Part shown: piece after piece, positions 31,320-39,832 of the stretch
How the letters are laid out: each line of letters begins with the position of its first letter
Numbering within the stretch: position 1 is the first letter of the stretch
Position numbers and translations under genes: made by a program
Notes under the pieces: generated by a model
The model's input: the letters and a program-made list of their open reading frames with translations, nothing else
Database searches by the model: none
Told to the model about the DNA's origin: nothing
DNA from: Saccharospirillum sp.
Lineage (GTDB): Bacteria; Pseudomonadota; Gammaproteobacteria; Pseudomonadales; Natronospirillaceae
NCBI GenBank assembly: GCA_022565595.1
Contig: JAIUML010000017.1
Span: forward strand, 31,184-95,183
DNA: 64,000 bases
Direction of reading: 5' to 3'

Positions 31320-32342
31320 TCAGGCTTCCTTCTCTTCCTCACGCCCGTCAGCATGGCGGGCAAAACGCCCACGCGGGCGGTCGTGTACCTGATCGTAGCG
31401 GGGCCATGGCCAGCCGCCGAACTCGTCCCGACGGAAGTCTTCAAAGGCTTCGCGAATCTCGGCTTCGGTGTTCATCACAAAGGGGCCGTGCTTCGCCACC
31501 GGCTCACCAATGGGTTTGCCTTGCAGTAACAGGCAGCAGGCACCCTTGGCACCGGCCTTCAGCGCCATGGCGACATCCGACTGCAACTGAGCGCCCTGGC
31601 GCGGCTTGAGCTTGCGATCTGCCAGCGTCAGTTGGTCGCCCTCGTAAAAATAAAGCACCCGGTTCACACCCGGCAGCGCAGCCGGCAATGTCCATTGAGC
31701 GTCAGCGTCCATCTCGATCACCCAAACGGCGACATCGTTGGCCGGGTCTGCCGCCCAGGAATCCGGTGGGGGCGACGGGGCGCGCTCGCCCGCCAGTTCG
31801 CCGGCGACCACAGTGACCAGGGTGTTGCGGCCAGCAGTGTCTGTCTGGGTAAGCCTGGGAATGTCTTCCCGCCACAGCATGGCAAAGTGCGGTTCGGCCA
31901 TTTTTGCCTTGGCCGGCAGGTTGATCCAGATCTGGAACAGCTCCATCGGGTTCGGCTTCGAATCGCTGATCAGCGGAAACATCTCCGAGTGCTGTACACC
32001 CTTGCCCGCAGTCATCCACTGGGTATCGCCACCGCCGTAGCGACCGGCGGCACCCAGCGAGTCGGCATGGTCGACATAGCCTTCCGTCACCACCGTAATG
32101 GTTTCGAAGCCCCGGTGTGGGTGAGCGGGAAAGCCGGGCACCGTGTCCCCGTGGTACATGCGCCAGTCCTGACTCCAGTCAAAATCCTGGCCCATTTGCC
32201 GGCCTGCCAGAGAAGCCTTTGGGCCCATCTGTTCGTTACCCACGGGGTAGGCGTCGTTGTGGTGCACGCAAAACAGAAAGGGGTCTGCGGTTTGCCAGGG
32301 GAAGCCCAGGTCAACTACAGCTAATATGGCGTCGCTGCTCAT
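31320..32342 (-). CDS. Pirin family protein
   Basis: A 340-residue double-cupin protein. The N-terminal cupin has the pirin motif HPHRGFET with the metal-binding histidines and later GKGVQHSE; the C-terminal domain fits Pirin_C. Pirins are iron-binding proteins with quercetinase or redox-regulatory roles; the substrate here is unknown. ATG 32342 begins MSSDAILAVV. The acidic-basic tail GREEEKEA is unusual but short. It is a monocistronic unit convergent with aspA. Confidence 0.9.
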   Translation of the reverse strand: MSSDAILAVVDLGFPWQTADPFLFCVHHNDAYPVGNEQMGPKASLAGRQMGQDFDWSQDWRMYHGDTVPGFPAHPHRGFETITVVTEGYVDHADSLGAAGRYGGGDTQWMTAGKGVQHSEMFPLISDSKPNPMELFQIWINLPAKAKMAEPHFAMLWREDIPRLTQTDTAGRNTLVTVVAGELAGERAPSPPPDSWAADPANDVAVWVIEMDADAQWTLPAALPGVNRVLYFYEGDQLTLADRKLKPRQGAQLQSDVAMALKAGAKGACCLLLQGKPIGEPVAKHGPFVMNTEAEIREAFEDFRRDEFGGWPWPRYDQVHDRPRGRFARHADGREEEKEA

Positions 32343-32434
32343 GCGGTTGTGCTCCTGATGGATGTAGTGTCATAGGTTGGGGTTCGGTGAAGGCTAAACA
32401 ATCGGATCAATGTTGACCTTTTGTTTCTCTACAG

Positions 32435-33298
32435 TTAACGATCAGGGTTAAACCAAAGCTCGCTGCGCTCAAGAGGTGTTTGTTCTGGAAGAAGTGGGTT
32501 CACCAGGGGGATAATCGTCCTTTGATCGAGAGTGGCTTGTACAATAGCTTCTCGATGCCACTCGAAAAAAAGTTGATCAAAGCTGCCGTCTGCAATCATT
32601 GCTTCCAGGCCAGATTCAATGGCGTTGTACAAGGCATCGTTTTGGTGAGAGACAAAAAAGTACACCGCTGCAGGGTAATAGATTGCCAGATAAGGTGAGA
32701 CTATTATGCCAGAATCAGCGTGGTACTCTGCTTCGTCCCATATTTCCAGAATGGACCTAGGGAAGTAATCGAATCTGCGTTGAGCCAGCATTCTGAACAG
32801 CAGGGAGTAGCTTGCAACCCCTTCAACGGGCAAACCGTTATGGAGCAGAATACCCGTGTCCGGCCAATCATGTCCTTGCCCGGCAACCAGATTTTGCAAA
32901 TCCGACAAGCTGTCTACATCTGCCAAAGCCTGTTCGCTTGTCTGTTCAACCAGGGGCAGCCGCCAGCCTATAAGCCCCTTGAACAGAGGAATGCGAATGG
33001 GTCTCAGCATCGATTCACGGTCGTCGGATGTCATTGTCCATATCACATCCAGCAGTTGTCCCCTTGCGATTTCTGTCATGGCTCGGTTCTGGAATAGCCA
33101 TTCTTCGGTGGGTTCCAGGGAAAAGGCAACACCAGAGCGCTGCAGTGCTGCTTCCAGCAGAGTCAGGGGGTAGTTGGAGCGCTGGTCCTCTGCAGCCGCT
33201 GGTGCGTTGTAACGCACAACCATGTTCTCGGCAATTGCCAAGGTGCTAAGTAAAAACCCGCTCAACAACAGCGGTATTAACCTTGTCGACAGTGCCAA
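32435..33298 (-). CDS. Periplasmic solute-binding-like protein (SBP_bac_3-like)
   Basis: A 287-residue exported protein: signal peptide at about 1-23 (STLAIA) followed by a two-lobed binding-protein pattern with a late YYPAAVYFFVSHQND and AMIADGSFDQLFFEW, as in family 3 amino-acid binding proteins. No transporter genes are adjacent, so it may act as a sensor or orphan scavenger. The only in-frame start giving the signal peptide is a TTG at 33298; an ATG at 33311 is out of frame. It lies divergent from an EAL-HDOD gene with 146 bases between. Confidence 0.7.
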   Translation of the reverse strand: MALSTRLIPLLLSGFLLSTLAIAENMVVRYNAPAAAEDQRSNYPLTLLEAALQRSGVAFSLEPTEEWLFQNRAMTEIARGQLLDVIWTMTSDDRESMLRPIRIPLFKGLIGWRLPLVEQTSEQALADVDSLSDLQNLVAGQGHDWPDTGILLHNGLPVEGVASYSLLFRMLAQRRFDYFPRSILEIWDEAEYHADSGIIVSPYLAIYYPAAVYFFVSHQNDALYNAIESGLEAMIADGSFDQLFFEWHREAIVQATLDQRTIIPLVNPLLPEQTPLERSELWFNPDR

Positions 33299-33444
33299 AG
33301 GAGCTATCCATCAATGGTTTCAGGGGAGTATAGGCAATCAGAATGGTATTAACCAACAGCCTGGCTTTTTGGCGAGAACGAAACCTGATATCTTGCTAAT
33401 ATAGTGGAATGGGTCTTGCCCCGGTATCTCCTTAAGGGAATTGC

Positions 33445-34650
33445 ATGGAAAACCTCTACATAGCCCGACAACCCATATACGACCGTCAACTGAAGGTGAT
33501 CGGCTATGAATTGTTGTATCGGGACAGCGACACCGATCGAGCCGTCTTCAGTGATGGCGATCTGGCGTCCAGTCAGGCCATTCTGAACTCCTTCTTACAT
33601 ATTGGCATCGATAACCTCACCGGCAGCGCCCTGGTATTCATCAATCTTCCGGAGGGCTTTATCACCAAAGAGGCGCTCACTCCCATGTTCCGGGAACAGT
33701 GTGTGCTCGAGGTATTGGAGAATGTGGAGCCGACAGAGGAAGTCATTGCTGGCGTCAAACGACTGAAAGAATTGGGCTTCAAGATAGCGCTCGATGATTT
33801 CGAGTATCAGGATAAATTCCGGCCGCTGATGAAACTGGCAGATTTCATCAAGGTCGATGTGCTGGGCAAGGATAAGCGCCAGTTGACTCGAGAAGTCACC
33901 TTTCTACGCGCCATGTCTGTCAAACTCATCGCCGAGAAAGTCGAAACGCAGGAGATGAAGCAGCTCTGTGAGGAGTTGGGTTTCGATTATTTCCAGGGCT
34001 ATTTTTTCTGTCGACCGCAAACCCTGACACACCGCAACGTGGCGGCCAACAAGGCCGTGGTTCTCAACCTGATCGCCAAACTGCAACAGGATGACACCAG
34101 CCTCGAAGAGGTCGAACGCATACTCGCCCAGGATGTGGCGTTGTCCTACAAGCTGTTGCGTTACATCAACAGCGCTGCTTTCAGTCTGCGCCGTGAGGTC
34201 GAGTCAATCAAGGACGCCATTATACTGCTTGGCCTGGATAACGTGCGCAACTGGCTGACGCTGATTGTGATGACGCGGCTCGACAAGAGCAAACCGCGCG
34301 AACTGATCGTTGTCGCCATGATCCGGGCACGCATGTGCGAACTGCTGGCCGAGGATTCACACCCGGAGTTCAGCCGGCAGATGTTCATTATTGGTCTGTT
34401 TTCGGTGCTGGATGCCCTGATGGACCAGCCCATGATTGACCTTCTGGACACCGTTATCCTGAGCACACCCATCAAACTGGCGCTTCTTGAACATGCAGGC
34501 CCTCAGGGGGCTGTGTTAAACACCGTTTTGGCCTATGAGCGTATGGATTCCCAGCGTTTAGCTGAATCTGAATTCGAACCACAGGTCATATCCTCTGCCT
34601 ATTTTGAGGCGGTCAAGTGGGCCGATCAGAGCCTGCATATGCTGATTTAG
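33445..34650 (+). CDS. EAL-HDOD (YuxH-type) signalling protein, EAL signature degenerate
   Basis: A 401-residue soluble protein: a short EAL domain (about 1-200) followed by HDOD (about 210-390). In place of EAL the sequence reads GYELLYR, and the second half of the catalytic set is reduced, so hydrolysis is doubtful; binding of cyclic-di-GMP or protein partnering is more likely, as in CdgJ-type proteins of Vibrio. ATG 33445 follows TTAAGGG. With the HDOD-GAF protein at 27365 it is the second HDOD protein in the window. Confidence 0.88.
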   Translation: MENLYIARQPIYDRQLKVIGYELLYRDSDTDRAVFSDGDLASSQAILNSFLHIGIDNLTGSALVFINLPEGFITKEALTPMFREQCVLEVLENVEPTEEVIAGVKRLKELGFKIALDDFEYQDKFRPLMKLADFIKVDVLGKDKRQLTREVTFLRAMSVKLIAEKVETQEMKQLCEELGFDYFQGYFFCRPQTLTHRNVAANKAVVLNLIAKLQQDDTSLEEVERILAQDVALSYKLLRYINSAAFSLRREVESIKDAIILLGLDNVRNWLTLIVMTRLDKSKPRELIVVAMIRARMCELLAEDSHPEFSRQMFIIGLFSVLDALMDQPMIDLLDTVILSTPIKLALLEHAGPQGAVLNTVLAYERMDSQRLAESEFEPQVISSAYFEAVKWADQSLHMLI

Positions 34651-34705
34651 GGCCGATCTGCCCCGATCAATTAAAAACAAAAAGCGAAATAAAAAGGATT
34701 CGCTC

Positions 34706-37700
34706 ATGCCTACACTGCGCTTGTTACCTTCTGTATTGTCTTTCTGGTGGCTCATTTTATTTGCTCCCTTTACTGTGAATGCGGCCAGTTTTGACTGCTC
34801 GGCTGACCTCACAGCTACGGAGGAACGCATCTGCACCAACCCGGAGTTGTCTGCCCTGGATAGCGAACTGGGGGAGCTTTACCAGAGCCTGAGGGATGAT
34901 CTGTCGTCATCCGACCAGGAGTCTTTGCGTGCAGAGCAGCGCCTATGGTTGCAGCAGCGCAATGATTGCGCGGATGAAATCTGTTTGCTGGCGACCTACA
35001 AAACCCGACTGGCCGAATTAAACCAACAGTGGCTGGCACTGCAATACGAAGGCCAGGCCGTGACTGTCGTCTCGGTTCAGGAGGAAGGCTGGGACAACGC
35101 AGCGGCCCTGGTGGTACGCCTTAATGTCCCCGTAGATGCCAATGCCGACTGGCGACAGTTCCTTAGAGTTACCCGCGCCGGTGAAGCGGAGCCACAGGAC
35201 CTCTGGTTGCTGGACGAAAGCGGCAGGGCACTGATCTATCCCTTTGTAGAACCCAGCACCGACTATAGAATCCAGATTCAACCAGGCTTGCCAGCCATCA
35301 ATGGCAATAGACTGATTCCGGCTGGCCAACACAACCTGACGACAAGGCGTACTGAGCCCTCCTTCAGTTTTACCAGCAGTGGCCAGGTGCTTTCGACTGC
35401 ATTGAGCCGAGCCCTGCCGGTCACCACCCTGAATATAGACGCCGTCGAGGTCGATTTTTTCCGCATAGACCCGGAGCGTATCAGTCAGTGGAGCAGTTAC
35501 ACCAATAATCAGCGTCGCTATTACTACCAACTGGAAGGTTTTACTCGAGCCAACCCCCTGGTCTACAGCGCGCGTTTCCAGATCGATCACCGCCGCAATC
35601 AACGCACCACTACGAACCTCGATCTGAGTGAGATAGCAGAGCTCGATGACGTCGGTGCCTACCTGGCGGTGCTACGCCAGCCCGGGCGCTATGAATACGC
35701 CCTGCAGACGGCTTTTTTTACGGTCAGTGACATCGGCGTACAGGTGCGGCGTCAGGCCGACCAGATGCGGGTCTACACCCGCTCCATCGTCAGCGGTGAC
35801 GTGCGCTCGGATGTGGTCGTCGAACTCTATGGTAGCGATGGCCTGGTCGCCAGTTCAGAAGTCTCGGAGACAGGGGAGGCCGTGTTCGGCCATTATCACC
35901 AGCAGGGCCACACCCTGCTGGCCCGACAGGGCGAAGAGTTGACGGTGCTGCGTTACGATCGTAACCCCCTGGATTTATCCGGCTACGATAACGCCACCAC
36001 CCGACACAGCGCCCAGCAGGTATTTGCCTGGGGGCCGAGAGACCTGTATCGACCGGGTGAGTCGGTCGAGGTATCGGCCTTGTTGAGAGACTATGACGGC
36101 GTCGCTCAGGCTTCGCTGCCGATCCAGGCGCAGCTATTCGACGCCAGTGGCAACCAGGCCTTTGTGCGCACCCTGCACCCCGAGGCCTCTGGTCGCTACC
36201 GTTTCCGATTTGATCTGGAAACCAGTTCGCCAACCGGCGGCTGGCGGCTGCAGTACCGTATACCCGGTCAGTCGGCCTTGCTGCACGAGTACCGTTTCTC
36301 GGTAGAAGAGTTCCTGCCGGAGCGCATGAGCCTGACCCTGTTCGACGGCGATGTCAGCCAACGGCACCGCTTTGCCAGTAAAGACAGCATCGCCTTGCCG
36401 GTGCAGGGCGACTATCTCTACGGAGCGCCGGCGGCCGGTAACCGGCTGGATGGTTTTGTCATCGCCGAACTGGATCGCCACCCCTTTGAGCGCTGGTCCG
36501 GTTATTACTTCGGTATCGATGGTGAATCCCTGTCGACGACTCGGCTCAACCTGACCCCTCAAATTCTGGACGCTGAGGGGTATGCGGAGATTCCGTTGCC
36601 GGTCAGTCATTGGTCCCAGGTGCAATCGCCGCTGGCGCTGACGGCCAACATCAGCCTCTACGAAAGTGGTGGCCGACCGGTTACGCGCCGCGCTACCGTG
36701 ACCAATATCCTGGCCGAGCAATTGGTCGGGCTTGAACCGCAATTTCGTGGCCGCCCAGGCAACAACAGCCGGGTCGCTTTTAATGCCATTCTGACCAACG
36801 CTGAAGGCGAGCGACTTGAAGGCTCGAATTACCGCGTCAGCCTGATTCGCGAAGACCGCAATTACTACTGGACCTACAGCGACAATGAAGGCTGGCGCTG
36901 GCATTACGACCCTCTGAACTACGAAGTCTTTGGCGGCCGTCTCGACTTCGATGCACAAAGCCCCACCCGAATAGATGTACCGGTAGAGTGGGGCAACTAC
37001 CGGCTTGAGGTACGGGATGCGGAAAACCGCTTGCAGAACCGCTACCGTTTCAGCACTCGCTGGAGTGGCTGGAGCCGAGTCAGTGATGACTCACTGCGGC
37101 CAGACCAGGTGTTGATCGCCTTTGAAGACAGCCAGTACCAGCCAGGCGATACGGCAACCGCCCACCTGACACCCCCAACCGATGGCCTGGCCCGTATCAC
37201 CGTCGAAAGTAACGAGGCCGTTTACTGGCACGACCTGGTGCAACTGGAAGCCGCCGGTACCGAACTGCAATTGCCCATTGGTGAAAACTGGAACCGTCAC
37301 GACCTTTACCTGACGGTAACCCTACTGACGCCGGGCGACATGACACACTCCGTTGCACCCAAACGCTCCCTGGGCCTCGCCCACCTGCCCATCGAACGCG
37401 CCGATGCGCGCCTCGAGCTGGAACTGAGGGTGCCCGAGCGCAGCCAGCCAAGGCAGGCACTGATGGCCGAACTGGAACTGAGCGGTGAGTGGTCGAGCGA
37501 CGAACCCATCTGGGTCAGTGTTGCCGCTGTCGATGTGGGGGTGTTGAACATTACCCGCTTCCAGACGCCAGACCCGGCCGCTTATTTCTATGGCGCACGC
37601 CGCTACGACTATCAACTGTACGATATCTACGGCCAGATCATCGAGAACGCCGGCTTCGCCACCAGCCGACAGCGTTTTGGCGGCGGCTTTGAAGCAAGCG

Positions 37701-39832
37701 AGGCAGAGCTGGCTCGAGGCGGGCAACGGCCCGACAGCGAAGTACAGATCGTCTCGCTACAGGCCCAACCGGTGCAGTTCGACGAAGATGGCCGAGCCTT
37801 CGTCAGCCTGGCAGTCCCCGACTTCAACGGCCGCCTGCGCTGGATGGCTGTTGCCTGGAGTGACCGCAGCTATGGTTCCGCCGAAGCCGAAACCCGGGTG
37901 GCGGACCCGCTGATCGCTCAACTTTCCCGGCCTCGCTTTATGGCATTGGGCGATGAATCCCGCCTGACGCTCGACCTGGTCAACCAGAGTGAAGCCCCCC
38001 AGGAGATCTCCCTGGAGCTGACAGCCAGCGGCGGCCTGATACCCCAGCAATGGTACGAGAGCCTGACTCTGGAAGAAGGCGAGCGGCAAGTACTGACCTT
38101 CCCGGTGCATGCCATGGCGCTGGAGCCGGGCGACATATCGCTGCGCATCGTCAACGATGACCGGGATCAGTTGATCGATATTGATCGCCAATGGCGGCTG
38201 GGCATCCGCTCGGCCTACCCCTCGATCACCCGCAAATTGCAAAGCGTGATTGAGCCCGGCAGCCTCTGGCAACCCGAGCTGGAACTGGCGGACCTGATCA
38301 ACAGTACCGTTCAAGGGCAACTGATCATCGCCGACCGGCCGCCCATTGATCTGGCCAGCCATTTCGATGCCCTGCTGCGCTACCCCTACGGGTGCACCGA
38401 ACAGACCACCAGCGCGGCCTTTCCCTGGGTGTGGATGACGCCCAACCTGGCCGACCAACTGGGCGTGCGCGAAGGCATTGAACATCGCCTGAGGGCGGGT
38501 TTCACCGAAGGCTTGCGCCGCGAACAACTTGAGCATGGCGTCAGCCGGGTGCTGGCACGCCAGACCGGCAATGGCGGCTTTGGGCTCTGGAGCAACAGCG
38601 ATGGTGAGACCTATTGGCTCAGTGTGTACGCGACGGATTTCCTGGTTGAAGCCCAAAAAGTGGGCACGCCGGTGCCAAGTGCCGACCTCGATCGAGCACT
38701 GAACCGCCTCGACGCCTATTTGCGTGAGCAGGTTCAGGTCAATGAGCGCTGGTCGGACAATGCCAGCTACTACAGCCTGGCCACACGCGCTTACGCCGCC
38801 TATGTACTGGCCCGTTCCGGCAAAGCCCGCCTGCCGGATTTGCGCCGGTTGCACAGCCGTATGGAAGGCCGACTCGACCAAAGCGGCTTGCCCTGGGCAC
38901 ACCTCGGCTATGCCCTGCAGCAGGCGGGCGACCCGGTTCTGGCAGAGGCTGCGCTGCAGTTGGCCTCCGATCTGGATGACCCGGAAGGTGTTTACTACGG
39001 TGACTATGGCAGCGGCCTGCGCGACAACGCCCTCACCATCGCCGTTCTGGCCCGCGCTGGCATTGCGGATTCGGACCGACTGTTGCGCCTCTTCGATCAG
39101 GTCAAGGAACGGCGTTGGCTCAGCACCCAGGAGCGTAACGCCCTGTTCCAGGCGGCCATGGCGTCTTCGTTTGGCCGAGACGAACCCTGGAGCGGCCGAA
39201 TTCTGGCCGCCGACTTCGAGCAGACGCTGAGCCAGACTGACGCCTTCCGCACCCTGCTGGATTTCGACCAGATGGCGTCGCTGCACAGCATCGAAGCCCA
39301 GGACGACACCCTCTACGTCAGCCTGGAGTGGATCGGCGAGAGTCTGGAGCCGCCAGAGCCGGTGCAGAACAGCCTCTGGATTCAGCGAGATCTCTATGAT
39401 CTGGACGGCCAGCCGACTAGCCTGGGAAGGCTGGAAACCGGATCACTCGTTATAGTGCGCCTGACCGTTGGTGCCGAACGCTCGATTCCTGATGGTCTGG
39501 TGGTCGACTTCCTGCCCGCTGGCCTGGAGCTCGAAAACCCGAACCTGGCTCAGGCTTCGGTCGACATCGCCCAATTGAGTGTTGAGGGTGAACCACTCGG
39601 AGACTGGCGTTCCGCCCAGGGCATTCGCCATGTCGAATACCGGGATGATCGTTTCGTCGCTGCCGTAGAACTGGGGCAATATTATCGGACCCAACTCTAC
39701 TACCTGGCTCGAGCAGTAACGCCGGGCGAATACCGCATACCACCTGCCTTTGTAGAAGACATGTACCGGCCCTACTACCACGCCATCGGCAGTGAGACAG
39801 GGGTTCTGGTCGTCACCGGACAGAATGACTGA
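34706..39832 (+). CDS. Bacterial alpha-2-macroglobulin with N-terminal LprI-like domain
   Basis: A 1708-residue exported protease trap. The signal peptide ends VNAA and has no lipobox, unlike the E. coli YfhM lipoprotein. Residues about 27-110 form a DUF1311/LprI-like helical domain with four cysteines (DCSADLT, RICTNPELSALD, NDCADEICL), a fold known from lysozyme inhibitors. The macroglobulin and bait-region domains follow, and the thioester motif GCTEQTTS is intact near residue 1230, so covalent trapping of attacking proteases is expected. AAGGA lies ten bases before ATG 34706. It overlaps pbpC, its usual partner: one traps proteases, the other repairs the wall. Confidence 0.92.
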   Translation: MPTLRLLPSVLSFWWLILFAPFTVNAASFDCSADLTATEERICTNPELSALDSELGELYQSLRDDLSSSDQESLRAEQRLWLQQRNDCADEICLLATYKTRLAELNQQWLALQYEGQAVTVVSVQEEGWDNAAALVVRLNVPVDANADWRQFLRVTRAGEAEPQDLWLLDESGRALIYPFVEPSTDYRIQIQPGLPAINGNRLIPAGQHNLTTRRTEPSFSFTSSGQVLSTALSRALPVTTLNIDAVEVDFFRIDPERISQWSSYTNNQRRYYYQLEGFTRANPLVYSARFQIDHRRNQRTTTNLDLSEIAELDDVGAYLAVLRQPGRYEYALQTAFFTVSDIGVQVRRQADQMRVYTRSIVSGDVRSDVVVELYGSDGLVASSEVSETGEAVFGHYHQQGHTLLARQGEELTVLRYDRNPLDLSGYDNATTRHSAQQVFAWGPRDLYRPGESVEVSALLRDYDGVAQASLPIQAQLFDASGNQAFVRTLHPEASGRYRFRFDLETSSPTGGWRLQYRIPGQSALLHEYRFSVEEFLPERMSLTLFDGDVSQRHRFASKDSIALPVQGDYLYGAPAAGNRLDGFVIAELDRHPFERWSGYYFGIDGESLSTTRLNLTPQILDAEGYAEIPLPVSHWSQVQSPLALTANISLYESGGRPVTRRATVTNILAEQLVGLEPQFRGRPGNNSRVAFNAILTNAEGERLEGSNYRVSLIREDRNYYWTYSDNEGWRWHYDPLNYEVFGGRLDFDAQSPTRIDVPVEWGNYRLEVRDAENRLQNRYRFSTRWSGWSRVSDDSLRPDQVLIAFEDSQYQPGDTATAHLTPPTDGLARITVESNEAVYWHDLVQLEAAGTELQLPIGENWNRHDLYLTVTLLTPGDMTHSVAPKRSLGLAHLPIERADARLELELRVPERSQPRQALMAELELSGEWSSDEPIWVSVAAVDVGVLNITRFQTPDPAAYFYGARRYDYQLYDIYGQIIENAGFATSRQRFGGGFEASEAELARGGQRPDSEVQIVSLQAQPVQFDEDGRAFVSLAVPDFNGRLRWMAVAWSDRSYGSAEAETRVADPLIAQLSRPRFMALGDESRLTLDLVNQSEAPQEISLELTASGGLIPQQWYESLTLEEGERQVLTFPVHAMALEPGDISLRIVNDDRDQLIDIDRQWRLGIRSAYPSITRKLQSVIEPGSLWQPELELADLINSTVQGQLIIADRPPIDLASHFDALLRYPYGCTEQTTSAAFPWVWMTPNLADQLGVREGIEHRLRAGFTEGLRREQLEHGVSRVLARQTGNGGFGLWSNSDGETYWLSVYATDFLVEAQKVGTPVPSADLDRALNRLDAYLREQVQVNERWSDNASYYSLATRAYAAYVLARSGKARLPDLRRLHSRMEGRLDQSGLPWAHLGYALQQAGDPVLAEAALQLASDLDDPEGVYYGDYGSGLRDNALTIAVLARAGIADSDRLLRLFDQVKERRWLSTQERNALFQAAMASSFGRDEPWSGRILAADFEQTLSQTDAFRTLLDFDQMASLHSIEAQDDTLYVSLEWIGESLEPPEPVQNSLWIQRDLYDLDGQPTSLGRLETGSLVIVRLTVGAERSIPDGLVVDFLPAGLELENPNLAQASVDIAQLSVEGEPLGDWRSAQGIRHVEYRDDRFVAAVELGQYYRTQLYYLARAVTPGEYRIPPAFVEDMYRPYYHAIGSETGVLVVTGQND

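Noticed and set aside
37757..39286. A 509-codon open frame on the - strand inside the macroglobulin gene
   Set aside because: High GC coding sequence often leaves long antisense frames; the + strand has the thioester motif and family-length protein.
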